A DNA stretch of 64,000 bases, taken from positions 19,094 through 83,093 of the forward strand of contig CAVPOO010000005.1 of NCBI GenBank assembly GCA_963707015.1, read 5' to 3'. The stretch's first letter is position 1, and the number at the start of each line of letters is the position of its first letter. A model generated the notes under the pieces. The model ran no database searches and was not told the origin of the DNA. It saw only the letters and a list, made by a program, of their open reading frames with translations. Of the stretch, positions 16,801 through 24,502 are shown in pieces. The position numbers and the translations under genes are program-made. Origin of the DNA: CAVPOO01 sp963707015. Its GTDB lineage: Bacteria; Pseudomonadota; Gammaproteobacteria; Thiohalobacterales; Thiohalobacteraceae.

Positions 16801-16881
16801 GGCGATACCGCCAAGCGCCAGGATGGCGACCAGAAACAGAATGGAGCGGCGATGCCCGGCCGCCCAGTGGGCGATGTCCAT
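13822..16881 (-). CDS. RND efflux transporter, inner-membrane pump (AcrB/CusA-like)
   Basis: A 1019-residue resistance-nodulation-division pump of normal length. It shows the N-terminal helix, the first periplasmic porter loop, the helix 2-6 bundle around ITLVAILIVPSVLAST, the TM4 motif GLIIDDAIVMIE with two Asp residues for proton relay, and the second porter loop with the repeated helix bundle (GMTMIVGIVTEVSIFYFSEY). Only one of the two bundles keeps the paired aspartates, as in other RND pumps. It is the last gene of the operon and overlaps the adaptor stop by one base. The substrate cannot be deduced; HAE-type or metal export are both possible. Confidence 0.9.
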   Translation of the reverse strand: MDIAHWAAGHRRSILFLVAILALGGIAAGFKLPVALFPHVDFPRVVVSLEAGDRPADQMVIVVTRPVEQAVRSVPGVVGLRSTTSRGSAELSIRFGWGDDMVAALLQVESAINQVLAELPAGTRFSIRRMDPTVFPVAAYSLTSDSRSLVQLRDLASYQLVPLLSSINGVAKVAVLGGEQAEYRVEIDPEKLAAYGLTFSDVAASVSASNVLQAVGRLEDHYKLYLLLSDTRIRSLQTIEDTVLRSGADGLVRLEDVARVYPTTAPQWLRVTADGHDAVLVQVYQQPGGNTVQIVDGVQQRLDAYRDRLPEGVHIANWYDQGQLITESARSVRDAIAIGVALAAIMLLVFLRSLKITLVAILIVPSVLASTILLLQFLHMSFNIMTLGGMAAAVGLIIDDAIVMIEHIIRRLRQRSGDLALTIREAAIEFTPPLAGSSAATIVIFAPLAFLSGVTGAFFKALSLTMASSLFISFLLAWLAVPLLAEHLLSEKDAERDDVGALFKRLQQGYGWLMRRLMKTPVLIILGIAPLLVVGYIAYQQVGSGFMPHMDEGGFVLDYRSPAGTSLTETDRLLQLVEAILRADPAVETYSRRTGVQLGGGLTEANEGDFFVRLKPLPRPPIDQVMDTIRGRIENEVPGLEVEMVLLMEDLIGDLTAVPQPIEIKLYSDRLDALMSVAPRVAATIGAIPGVVDVKDGIVLAGDAINIVVDRDKAALEGIDPDLVTQQLDAWFNGLVTTQVQENIKLVGVRVWVPPSARDKTGSIDKIWLRAPDGHRLPLRRIAAVSVETGQPQIARDNLKRMLAVTGRISGRDLGSTIRDVKRALAQPGLLAGDMYYELGGLYQQQQIAFRGLLAVFVAALALVFLLLLFLYEEFSAAIAILTSPLLAMAAVFTGLWLTGLELNITAMMGMTMIVGIVTEVSIFYFSEYHDLLRRGTDTGAALVQAGNNRLRPIVMTTLAAILALLPLALALGQGSAMQQPLAVAIVSGLLVQIPLVVIVMPLLYRSLARGKGSSGPES

Positions 16882-17930
16882 CAGGGCGATTCCCTGACAG
16901 CCATGCCGTCGTTCAGCTCGTAGTTTCCGGACACCACCACGATATCGCCGGCGCTCACTGCGCCGGAGACTTCGATCAGGTCATCGGCCTCCGCGCCGGT
17001 CCGTACCGGCACACGCCGGGCCTTGCCGCCCTGCACGGTGTAGAGATAGGCATCGGGTGCATCACCCAGTACGGCGCTGCGCGGCACGACGAGCGCCGTA
17101 TGCGATGCCAGCTGAATCCGGCCGAGAATCCGGCTGCCCAGTACCAGGTGATCGATTGCCTGTTCGGGGATCGGCACCAGCACCTCCACCAGGTGGGTCG
17201 CGGGGTCGATCATGGCGTGTACTTCGCGGACGGTGCTTTCCACCTGGACGTCGGGAACGAAAACCGACGTAATGGTAACCGGCGTGCCGGGCTGTACCGC
17301 GTCCAGGTCCTCCGGCTCGACACCAAGCCGCGCGATCAGTCGTTTCTCCGCTGCAATCAGCATGGCCGTCGTATCTGCCTGCACACGCTGACCCTGGGAA
17401 AAATCCAGCCGTGTGACAATCCCGTCCATGGGGGCGCGCAGGGTTTCCTGGGCGACATCCATGCCCCGCTGCTGCAGTGCGTCCAGCGTGGCGCGCGCAT
17501 CCTGGAGGTTCTTTTTCGCGGCATCGACCTGGGCCTTGGTGGCCAGTTGCTCGTCCAGCAGCCGCTGCTGCCGGTCCAGCTCGCGCCGCGCATAGTCAAC
17601 CGCGCTTTGTGCCTGCAGATACTGCATGCGCGCATCCGGCGCGGTAATCACTTCGAGCAGTCTGTCGCCTCGCGTGACGCGCTGCCCGAGGCGTACCCAG
17701 ACCCGGTTGATGAGCCCGGCATGCGGCAGTGACAGACTGAGAACCTGATCGGGGTCGGGGTCCAGCACGCCGAATGCCGTCAGGGTCTCGGTCACGGTTT
17801 GCTCCTGGACAGGCGCGGTGCTGACCAGCACGCTGGGGGTTTCCGCACCGGCGGAGAGTGCCAGGGCCAACCCCAGGATCAGGCCCAGCCGCTGGAGTGC
17901 CCGGTGTAATTCCGGCTTCGTCTTCACCAT
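16881..17930 (-). CDS. RND efflux periplasmic adaptor (membrane fusion protein)
   Basis: A 349-residue HlyD/AcrA-type adaptor linking pump and outer-membrane channel. After a signal peptide ending SAGAE it has a lipoyl-like half (HAGLINRVWVRLGQRVTRGD), a coiled-coil hairpin (about residues 100-160, rich in Gln, Ala and Arg), the second lipoyl half (LRAPMDGIVTRLDFSQGQRV) and C-terminal beta-barrel domains (SRILGRIQLASHTALVVPRSAVL). No acylated cysteine is visible, so it is probably anchored only by assembly. It begins 3 bases after the tolC-like stop. Confidence 0.9.
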   Translation of the reverse strand: MVKTKPELHRALQRLGLILGLALALSAGAETPSVLVSTAPVQEQTVTETLTAFGVLDPDPDQVLSLSLPHAGLINRVWVRLGQRVTRGDRLLEVITAPDARMQYLQAQSAVDYARRELDRQQRLLDEQLATKAQVDAAKKNLQDARATLDALQQRGMDVAQETLRAPMDGIVTRLDFSQGQRVQADTTAMLIAAEKRLIARLGVEPEDLDAVQPGTPVTITSVFVPDVQVESTVREVHAMIDPATHLVEVLVPIPEQAIDHLVLGSRILGRIQLASHTALVVPRSAVLGDAPDAYLYTVQGGKARRVPVRTGAEADDLIEVSGAVSAGDIVVVSGNYELNDGMAVRESP

Positions 17931-17932
17931 GG

Positions 17933-19335
17933 TTATTCCCTGGTTTCGGATCGTGTCGTGACGGGTGTTTCAGGATAACCGGGTAATGCCAGCAGCGCCT
18001 CCAGGGCGATGCGGTTTTCCCAGCCGGTCTGGTCCAGACTGATCTGCTCCAGTCGCTTGTTGACCCAGGTCGATTCCATGTTGAGGAACGTCAGCGCGTC
18101 GATATCGCCCCGGCTGTAGGCCTGGCTTGCGCGGTCCACCAGTGTCTTCAGATGCGGCAGGTAAGTCTGCAGATTGTCCTGCTGCTGCTGCACGATCGCC
18201 TGCAGGTTAAGCAGCCGGTCGACATCCACGCTGGCCTGAGCAAGACGCGCGCGGTATTCCTCGCGCAGTTGTTCGCGGGTGGCGCGCTCGATGGCGATAG
18301 TGCCGCGGTTGCCGCTGAACAGCGGCAGATCGAGACTGACGCTCAGACCGATCGTCCTGACATCGCTGGTATCGCGGGCACGGTTGATACCGATACCGAG
18401 CGATGGAAACTGCGCAAGGATCGCCGCTCTCACCCGGGCTTCCTGACTTTCGTAGCCGGCTTTCAATGCCAGCAGATCGGGGCGCAGTGCGGCAGCCCGG
18501 CCAGACGGGCCCGCACGGTTTCCGCGTCCGGGGCCCCCGGCTGTGATAAGGGTGAAATGGCAATCTTCACCTCAGGGTCGAGACCCAGCAGCAGATTGAA
18601 CTCATGCCGGGTCTGGTTATGCGTCTGTTCAAGCTGGTTGATCTGACTGAGTGTATCGACCAGCGCCGTGAGGTCAGTGCCATTGACGTCAAGGGTGGTA
18701 TCGCCCTCTTTCAAGGCCCGCGCCGAACGCTGATAGCGTTCCTGGTAGAGGCTGCGCATCCCGTGCAGCAGCGCCAGCCGCTGTTCTTCAAGATGCAGGC
18801 GCACGGCAAGGGAACGGGCCTGCTGAATGACCTGCCACTCCTGCCACAACAAATCGAGGCGGACTTTTTCCTGCCCCTTGCGCTCGGCATCGACGCGCGC
18901 CTGACGGGTAATGAGGGGAATGATCTCGTAACCAAGCCCCAGAGCCCAGGCATTGACCAGCCCCCCGGTGTGACCTGTCGGTTTGTCCACACCCGCACTG
19001 ATCTGCGGGTCCGGCAGCAGTCCGGCGGCAAATGCCTGCGCGCCGGCAACCGCTAAGCGCGCGCGCTGCACGCTGAGGTCGGGGTTATTGACGACGGCAA
19101 TTGTCCCCACCTCGACGAGGTCCAGCCCGTCGACGGGATTAAATTCATGCTGGTTTGCGGGTCCGCCGTCTCGCTCGGCCATCTCGACCCGTAGCACAGC
19201 GAGATCTGCCGCCAGCGGCGACTGGTCCTCGAGGGGGTGCGGCTGATAGGTGGCGCAAGCGCTCAGCACGGCAAGCGCGCCCGCGGCAGCCGGAGCTGCG
19301 CGCCACGGGCGCCGTCGACCAGGGGTGTCTTGCAT
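17933..19335 (-). pseudogene. TolC-family outer-membrane factor, frameshifted
   Basis: First gene of the efflux operon. The N-terminal part (19335 to about 18490) has a lipoprotein-like signal (LAVLSACATY) and typical TolC helices. It ends ARLAGLPHCAPICWH and stop. The following frame continues LRPDLLALKAGYESQEARVR through to 17933. One missing base near 18490 in the expected LPALRPDLLAL stretch restores a full-length protein of about 467 residues. The preferred start is ATG 19335, with AGGCA upstream; the longer frame starts at TTG 19353. If the lesion is real, the pump lacks its own channel; if it is an error, the operon is intact. Confidence 0.85.
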
Positions 19336-20189
19336 ACTGTGCCTGTTTCTCAAAAGCTTCCGAGCGCCTGGCCATTGAGCTGCACGGTTGATGCCACAGT
19401 GACTCCCGCGTCATCGACCAGCCGCCTGCGGAACCAGGGGGTACTTCCAGGGAGTACTCAAGGCGCTCTGATTGATTCCCTGGATTTTCGATAATACGTC
19501 ATCCTATCTGATATGTAAGGGAAAACGATACGTCAACCGGCACTGGCCGACGGCAGTTTCGAGGCCTTCCGCAACAAGACCGGCAGGCGCTGTTCCTGAA
19601 TCACTGGGAACGGATTATTCCGTGGAAGAAACTTGGAATTATTGGGGTAAAAACCGCTTGCCGACCATTGCCGAGTTTAGAACCAGAGGCATGGAGCAAA
19701 AGGCGGCATGAACCCCTTTTTTCCCGATTTGATCAACCATCCCTCGGTCATCAGGCAACTATCCATCTATCCTCCAACGCGGTGTCGGCCTGAATCCTAG
19801 CGTCCCGAGCCGGGAAATCGCTCGCACGCCGGCGGGATTCCCCGACGCATTCAGACCGTCAGTACGACCGCTACCCTCGGCCACTGTTCCATGCGTCGCC
19901 TGCAGTCGTGCCGCGCCCGGCGCTGTCGCAGCGCGTCGGGACCTGTCTATCAATCGAACAAGCCCCCTGCGGCGGCGCCCGACAGGGCGGCAATCGAGAG
20001 GCTTCTGCTGAAGCGTCTTTCTTGTCGAGGTGGGTGAGAATCTTCTCGAGAGCCTGCCCCACGAAGTGTTTTGGGTATCACCACCGGGTCTTAGATGACG
20101 TGCAGGGACGCACTAATGCGGCGGGCGCAGGATGCGCCGCAGCGGCGATCCTGACGGCGCCACCCCTTCTCCTCCCACCCACCGGGCAA
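19336..20189. other. gene-poor stretch upstream of the efflux operon
   Basis: Apart from the IS5 fragment listed separately, I see no gene here. The direct repeat atacgtca occurs near 19494 and 19529. The rest has no coherent frame with a ribosome site. The minus-strand efflux operon promoter should lie just right of 19335, but I could not identify it. Confidence 0.3.
19540..19645 (+). pseudogene. IS5-type transposase N-terminal fragment, frameshifted
   Basis: In one frame the DNA encodes ALADGSFEAFRNKTGRR; a frame later it reads ALFLNHWERIIPWKKLG. Joined, these match the N-terminus of IS5 transposases (ADGSFE..RKKTRRE.FL..M..IIPW..L). The fragment is broken by a frameshift and lacks the catalytic DDE region. 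No terminal repeats were identified. Confidence 0.55.
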
Positions 20190-20237
20190 GATTCAAGGGC
20201 GGTGCCATCGCAAAGCGATCACCGGGGCTGACCAAAC
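20190..20237 (+). repeat. left imperfect direct repeat flanking the mobile mystery A/B module
   Basis: Begins gattcaagggcggtgcc and ends caccggggctgaccaaac. The same start (gattcaggggcggcgc) and end recur at 21466-21507, immediately after the Fic gene. The two copies bracket the AT-rich promoter and both genes, consistent with a mobile cassette boundary. Confidence 0.65.
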
Positions 20238-20310
20238 CAACCCATTCCGGGACGAGGCATAACTGGTCCGTTTCTATTAAACACCTATGTGTAATTAATT
20301 ACTTATCTTT

Positions 20311-20330
20311 TAATCATACTTATATGATTA
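20311..20330. promoter_or_regulatory. operator-like inverted repeat upstream of the mobile mystery A/B genes
   Basis: Perfect 8-4-8 inverted repeat taatcata / tatgatta in an AT-rich stretch (20270-20395) that contrasts with the GC-rich surroundings. It lies 70-90 bp upstream of the HTH gene. By analogy with toxin-antitoxin operons it is a plausible autoregulatory site for that HTH protein. Confidence 0.5.
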
Positions 20331-20398
20331 TTTTGTTGCATAGATATCATATATATGTTATTCAATAATAGTTCCTTGATCAGTTAAAGGTGATAATC

Positions 20399-20866
20399 AT
20401 GCGTCCCGAAGATCGGGCTACAGCCCGCCGTCAGCTCGATAAGCGATTGATTTTTCTGCAACACTCGGAAGTGCTCGCCCGCCCGCCACGGGGCTGGGTT
20501 AAGGCGATCCGTGAAGCCCTGGGCATGACAACTGCCCAGCTGGCAGAGCGGATCGGTCTCAGCCAGTCGCGCATTGTCGCGATTGAGCAAGCGGAAGCCA
20601 AGGGCTCAATCACACTCAACAGTCTGGAACGGGCGGCGCACGCTTTGGACTGCCGCCTTGTCTATGCCCTTGTGCCGCGAGAGCCCCTTGAGGAGCGGGT
20701 CAAAGACCGTGCTTTTCAGGTGGCAAAAAAACGCCTGAAATCCACGGCCCATAGCATGGCCCTGGAGGATCAGAGCGTGGCTGCGGCAGATGAAAGCGAG
20801 CAACTCAAGCGGCTGACCCGGCGGCTGATCGAACAGGCTGGTTCCAAGCTGTGGGATGAGGAATGA
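20399..20866 (+). CDS. mobile mystery protein A (HTH antitoxin-like)
   Basis: A 155-residue DNA-binding protein. Residues about 35-90 form an XRE-type helix-turn-helix (IREALGMTTAQLAERIGLSQ, then SRIVAIEQAE). The C-terminal third is charged and probably contacts its partner. Family knowledge: mobile mystery protein A occurs with the Fic protein mobile mystery B, often on mobile DNA. ATG 20399 is preferred over GTG 20390 because AAAGG sits 8 bases upstream. The stop overlaps the next start by 4 bases (ATGA), so the pair is translationally coupled. It probably represses its own promoter and restrains the Fic protein. Confidence 0.85.
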   Translation: MRPEDRATARRQLDKRLIFLQHSEVLARPPRGWVKAIREALGMTTAQLAERIGLSQSRIVAIEQAEAKGSITLNSLERAAHALDCRLVYALVPREPLEERVKDRAFQVAKKRLKSTAHSMALEDQSVAAADESEQLKRLTRRLIEQAGSKLWDEE

Positions 20867-21450
20867 CGGACCCGCTCGCAGAACAGGACGATGCCGCAAC
20901 ACCGCTCAGTGAGGAAGAGCGGGAAGGATTGATACCGTCCTATATCACACTGCGCAGTGAACTCAATGAGGCGGAACAGGCTAACATCCAGGAAGCCGAA
21001 GACTGGGCCTTGAAACGCAAGCGCGATGTGCTCGACGAGCGTTTCCTGAACACTCTGCATAAGCGGATGCTTGGCCGTGTCTGGCACTGGGCCGGTCAGT
21101 ACCGCCGCACCGGCAAAAATGTCGGCATTGATGCGTATCGTATCCCGACCGAACTTCGCGAGCACCTCAACAATTGCCGTTACTGGATCGAAACCGCCAC
21201 CTACGAGCCGGATGAAATCGCCGCGCGGTTTCATCACAAGCTCGTGTGGATACATCCTTATCCCAACGGCAATGGCCGCCATGGCCGGCTCGCCGCGGAC
21301 CTGCTCCTGATAGCGATGGGCCAGCCGCGCTTCACCTGGGGCAGCGCCAACCTGGTTGATCCCGGCGAAACGCGGCAGGCCTATGTCGCAGCACTGCGTG
21401 CCGCCGACCATCATGACATCGCTCCCCTGTTGGCATTTGTCCGTTCCTAA
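20863..21450 (+). CDS. mobile mystery protein B (Fic-domain protein)
   Basis: A 195-residue Fic-fold protein. The active-site motif reads HPYPNGNGRHGR (about residues 128-139), close to the canonical HPFxDGNGRxxR. The catalytic His and the nucleotide-contacting GNGR are intact, while Phe is Tyr and the Mg-binding Asp is Asn. Upstream, GRVWHWAGQYRRTGKNVG is the usual Fic flap region. Fic proteins typically transfer AMP to target proteins; the Asp-to-Asn change may alter activity or donor. It forms a toxin-antitoxin-like pair with the upstream HTH protein and is followed at once by the right flanking repeat. Confidence 0.85.
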   Translation: MTDPLAEQDDAATPLSEEEREGLIPSYITLRSELNEAEQANIQEAEDWALKRKRDVLDERFLNTLHKRMLGRVWHWAGQYRRTGKNVGIDAYRIPTELREHLNNCRYWIETATYEPDEIAARFHHKLVWIHPYPNGNGRHGRLAADLLLIAMGQPRFTWGSANLVDPGETRQAYVAALRAADHHDIAPLLAFVRS

Positions 21451-21465
21451 TCACCGACCGGTCGG

Positions 21466-21507
21466 GATTCAGGGGCGGCGCGCAATACGCACCGGGGCTG
21501 ACCAAAA
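21466..21507 (+). repeat. right imperfect direct repeat flanking the mobile mystery A/B module
   Basis: Partner of the repeat at 20190-20237, sharing gattcaaggggcgg-like left and caccggggctgaccaaa right ends, with a shorter, diverged centre. It starts 16 bases after the Fic stop codon. Confidence 0.65.
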
Positions 21508-21520
21508 CAGAAAGCACGAG

Positions 21521-21558
21521 CAAAAAAAACAGCCGCCCCGCCGCAGCGGGAGCGGCTG
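21521..21558 (-). terminator. rho-independent terminator on the minus strand
   Basis: GC-rich hairpin (cagccgc + cccgc, cgca loop, gcggg + gcggctg with a one-base bulge). On the minus strand it is followed by eight consecutive T residues. No intact minus-strand gene precedes it, only the copied tolC fragment, so it is probably the relic end of a lost operon. Confidence 0.7.
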
Positions 21559-21567
21559 CGAGACCGC

Positions 21568-21630
21568 AAGATGCAGGCGCACGGCAAGGGAACGGGCCTG
21601 CTGAATGACCTGCCACTCCTGCCACAACAA
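21568..21630 (-). pseudogene. 63-bp exact duplicate of a tolC-like gene segment
   Basis: Bases 21568-21630 are identical to 18790-18852 inside the tolC-like gene, then diverge (atcgaggcgg versus gtcgaagcga). The segment lies next to a minus-strand terminator and a solitary MITE end. It is either a recombination scar or the remnant of a second efflux operon; the perfect match favours a recent event. Confidence 0.85.
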
Positions 21631-21653
21631 GTCGAAGCGAACCTTAACCCTCG

Positions 21654-21676
21654 TTTCGACTTAAGCAAGTGCCGTT
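21654..21676. repeat. solitary MITE terminal repeat
   Basis: The sequence cgacttaagcaagtgccgtt matches the right terminal repeat of the complete MITE (cgacttaaataagagccatt) with few changes. No body of the element is attached. It marks the end of a deleted or recombined copy. Confidence 0.5.
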
Positions 21677-21819
21677 CGGGTCTGAAGGGCACGTGCTCAG
21701 TTTGCAGGCCGAGGTGGATCAGCTTTGTTCTCTTGCTGGTGAGTGAATCCGGCTGGCTAAGTGCAGAACAAGGTGCTAAGTTGCGGCGTAGAAGTTCACA
21801 ACGACAAGGACAGGCCATC

Positions 21820-23349
21820 GTGTGCAGGGCAGCGCTTCTGAGTCTCCTTCTCCTCACCTCGTGCGCCATCCGCGACCTTGAGGTCACCCCGGTAGACACG
21901 GCGTCCACGGAGCCCGTCACCGTGAGTTCCCCGGTGAAGGTCCACCTGACCGACGGCTCAACCGTGGTCTTCGAAAAGGGCATCACCGTCGCGGATGGCC
22001 AGGTGGCGGGTGAAGGCCGAAAGTATGACCTCACGCTCGATACCAGCGTACGGGTGTCATCGATCGCGCTCGACGACGTGGCAGCCATGGAAAACTACCA
22101 GACGCCGCTCCAGACAGGCGAGACTGTTGCGGCCAACACGCTGGGGGTGCCGATGGCAGTCATGGGTGGTCTCGTGCTCGCAAAGGCACTGTTCGGCTCC
22201 TGCCCGACGACCTATGCGCTCGTCGACGGTGCCCCCGTGCTGGAGGCCGAATCCTTTTCCTACAGCATCGCACCGTCGTTCGAGGCCCGCGATGTCGATC
22301 GTCTGAACATACCGGCCCGAAATCGGGACACCGTCGAGCTGATTGTCCGCAACGAGGCGCTCGAGACGCACTACATCAACCATCTCGAGCTGCTGGAAGT
22401 CGTTCACGAGGAAGGACAGCGTGTCTTCCCCGATCCTCAAGGTCAGCCGCTGGTCGTCGGCAAGCTTACCCCTCCCCTCCTGGCTGTCGATCGCGGGGGT
22501 CGGCACATTGCGGGGGTCCTGGATCTGGCAGACGGCACGTCATGGAGCTCGGATGCGGCGCAGCTGCGTCGTGCGTCGCTGGACGATTTCGAAGACTCTA
22601 TCGACCTCGAGTTCGAGGCGCCTCGGAATTCTGACCAGGTCGCGCTCGCCTTCCGCCTCCGCAACAGCTTGCTCAACACGGTGCTGCTTTATGACGTGAT
22701 GCTGAAGGACCAGGGATTCCGGGCGCTCGACTGGCTGGGACATGATCTGGACCGGTTCATTGACAAGGCAAAGCTCGGCCTGTGGTACCGGAATCGCATG
22801 GGCATGCGGATCTCGGTCTGGGACGGCGGCAGGTTCCGTCAGGTCGCACGCGTGGGCGACCAGGGTCCCATCGCCTGGAAGGACGTCGCCGTGACACTGC
22901 CCGTTCCCGAGGGCGACAGGCTGCGCGTTCGCCTGTCATTCGTCGTGGACAACTGGCACATCGACTGGCTGGCCATCTCGCCCGAGGTGCATCGCGCCGA
23001 CGTGCGGGCCGTACCGCTGGCACGGGTCGAGGTCCCCGAAGTGGGCACCCTGGGCGGGGCGCTGGAAAATCTGGCCTCGCCGGATAAAACGTACGTCGTA
23101 ACGCGGCCGGGCGAGGCGCTTCACGTCGGGTTCGATGTGGGCGCTGTTCCCGAAGGCCACACCCGGACATTTCTAATGGCGGCGCAGGGCTACTACATTG
23201 AATGGATGCGCCGCGACTGGCTCAACGAGACTTCGCGCGAGCCCTTCCAACCCTCGGACGCGTCGCTGATCAGAGCCATCAGACTCTGGGAGGCAAAGCG
23301 CGACACCTTCCAGCAGCATTTCGAGTCGTCACGGATCGCGCACCCATGA
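21820..23349 (+). CDS. lipoprotein of unknown function
   Basis: A 509-residue protein preferred to start at GTG 21820, with AAGGA 9 bases upstream. The encoded N-terminus (MCRAALLSLLLLTSC) is a short lipoprotein signal with Cys near residue 15. The longer frame from 21571 begins inside the copied tolC segment and is not credible. An early region (VHLTDGSTVVFEKGITVADG) looks like a small beta-barrel. A hydrophobic stretch GVPMAVMGGLVLAKALFGSC follows, then long beta-rich parts (VWDGGRFRQVARVGDQGPIAW). It overlaps the next lipoprotein gene by ATGA, so the two likely act together at the outer membrane. Family not recognised. Confidence 0.7.
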   Translation: MCRAALLSLLLLTSCAIRDLEVTPVDTASTEPVTVSSPVKVHLTDGSTVVFEKGITVADGQVAGEGRKYDLTLDTSVRVSSIALDDVAAMENYQTPLQTGETVAANTLGVPMAVMGGLVLAKALFGSCPTTYALVDGAPVLEAESFSYSIAPSFEARDVDRLNIPARNRDTVELIVRNEALETHYINHLELLEVVHEEGQRVFPDPQGQPLVVGKLTPPLLAVDRGGRHIAGVLDLADGTSWSSDAAQLRRASLDDFEDSIDLEFEAPRNSDQVALAFRLRNSLLNTVLLYDVMLKDQGFRALDWLGHDLDRFIDKAKLGLWYRNRMGMRISVWDGGRFRQVARVGDQGPIAWKDVAVTLPVPEGDRLRVRLSFVVDNWHIDWLAISPEVHRADVRAVPLARVEVPEVGTLGGALENLASPDKTYVVTRPGEALHVGFDVGAVPEGHTRTFLMAAQGYYIEWMRRDWLNETSREPFQPSDASLIRAIRLWEAKRDTFQQHFESSRIAHP

Positions 23350-23825
23350 AGTTCCTGTTGACCTGTCTGCTGCTGTCTCTCGCGATCACCGGCTGTCAAT
23401 TCGGGCCAAAGATCGAGAACTTCGAACAGGCGCGGCGCCCGGAGGGCATCACCGCCAGCATCGAGCTGCGCCGCGGCATCACCGAAGATGGGCGCGTCGA
23501 GGGCGAGCTGCTCGAGGTCCGGGACGACGGCTTGCTCCTCAACACCCGAGAGGCTCGGGAAGGCGGCGTGGTAAAAAGGCACCTGGTGTTCGTGCCCTAT
23601 ACGGCAATGGAAACCGTCGGGGTCGAGGAACTGAACCTGAGGGTGTTGAAGGAAACAAGAGGCACGTGGACCGAAGGTGATGCCGCGCCAACCTGGAACC
23701 CAGAACAGGATCGAGAAAAGCTCCGACTGCTGAGCCGGTTTCCACAGGGGCTGGCCGATCCGTTGCTCGAGGCGCTGCTGGCGGCCGAGGGCCAGACGGC
23801 CGTCGACGTCATCGGCGGCGAGTGA
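23346..23825 (+). CDS. small lipoprotein of unknown function
   Basis: A 159-residue protein with a textbook lipoprotein signal (MKFLLTCLLLSLAITGC). ATG 23346 overlaps the upstream stop by 4 bases; the longer frame from 23202 lies inside the upstream gene. The mature part contains a short beta-barrel-like stretch (RVEGELLEVRDDGLLLNTRE, then LVFVPYTAMETVGV) resembling small Sm-like folds. The upstream lipoprotein has a comparable DGS...DVAAME section, suggesting a shared fold. Function unknown. Confidence 0.75.
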   Translation: MKFLLTCLLLSLAITGCQFGPKIENFEQARRPEGITASIELRRGITEDGRVEGELLEVRDDGLLLNTREAREGGVVKRHLVFVPYTAMETVGVEELNLRVLKETRGTWTEGDAAPTWNPEQDREKLRLLSRFPQGLADPLLEALLAAEGQTAVDVIGGE

Positions 23826-23865
23826 GGCGCTGGCCTCACACAAGCCGCAATGCCTTTTTTTGGGA
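23822..23865 (+). terminator. probable terminator after the lipoprotein pair
   Basis: gtgaggc-gctg-gcctcac hairpin overlapping the stop codon (23822-23839), with a run of seven T about 20 bases later. The distance to the T-run is longer than ideal. It separates the plus-strand lipoprotein genes from the convergent DUF1330 gene. Confidence 0.4.
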
Positions 23866-23939
23866 GATTGAAGCGGCACGCGGGGTGCCCCAGCCCAGTC
23901 AGCTACGCGTGCAAAGCAGGCCGACGTGCGAGCGGTTCA

Positions 23940-24260
23940 TTAACGCGGCGGGTGTCCGTGCACCAGAGTGAGGAACTTGAGCCTGGTCCCAACTCTACGA
24001 TGCTCGGAAAGGGCCTGATAGTCGGGATCGTTGTACCAACCACGTGCGGCATCCTCGGATGGGAAGGTAAAGATCACCAAGCGTCCCGTCAGCGCTTCGA
24101 ACCCCTCGAAGGTCTCCGTCGCATCGTCGTAGGTGACAAATTTTCCACCGTGCCTTTTGAGGATAGGAAAGAATCCCTTCTCGTAGACGCGATATGTCTC
24201 GGCATCTTCGATCTCGAAATTGGCCACCACATACACTGGAATGTTTGCCATGGGTTTCAT
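23940..24260 (-). CDS. DUF1330 family protein
   Basis: A 106-residue single-domain protein with the ferredoxin-like DUF1330 pattern: VYVVANFEIEDAETYRVYE, then GGKFVTYDDATETFEG, LVIFTFPSEDAARGWYNDP and DYQALSEHR. Members are small stress- or mobile-element-associated dimers without a settled activity. ATG 24260 has GAAGGA upstream; the frame could also start at 24278. It appears to be monocistronic. Confidence 0.8.
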   Translation of the reverse strand: MKPMANIPVYVVANFEIEDAETYRVYEKGFFPILKRHGGKFVTYDDATETFEGFEALTGRLVIFTFPSEDAARGWYNDPDYQALSEHRRVGTRLKFLTLVHGHPPR

Positions 24261-24502
24261 TTTATTCCTTCGTTTCAAAGAGTTCCGTCACGGCCTGTTC
24301 GCCGCGAGTAATGGGCTATTTAACCACCGCACACTAGCAGGCCTTCGATCATTAATTTGTAGCTGCTCGCCTAAGCTGAACGACTACCCTATACTTCGAA
24401 GTGCGTTTAGCGTGGTTGGATTGTGCTGCCATTCTCAGGCGATATTTCACAATGTCGTTGTAACGGAAAACTCTTACCATAAAAAATCGGGAGGGACAGG
24501 AA

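Noticed and set aside
20190..21507. Integron cassette with attC sites
   Set aside because: The flanking repeats lack the paired core sites (RYYYAAC/GTTRRRY) expected of attC, and no integrase is present.
21571..21819. N-terminal extension of the 21820 lipoprotein
   Set aside because: This stretch contains the copied tolC fragment and a MITE end; the lipoprotein signal with a ribosome site begins at 21820.
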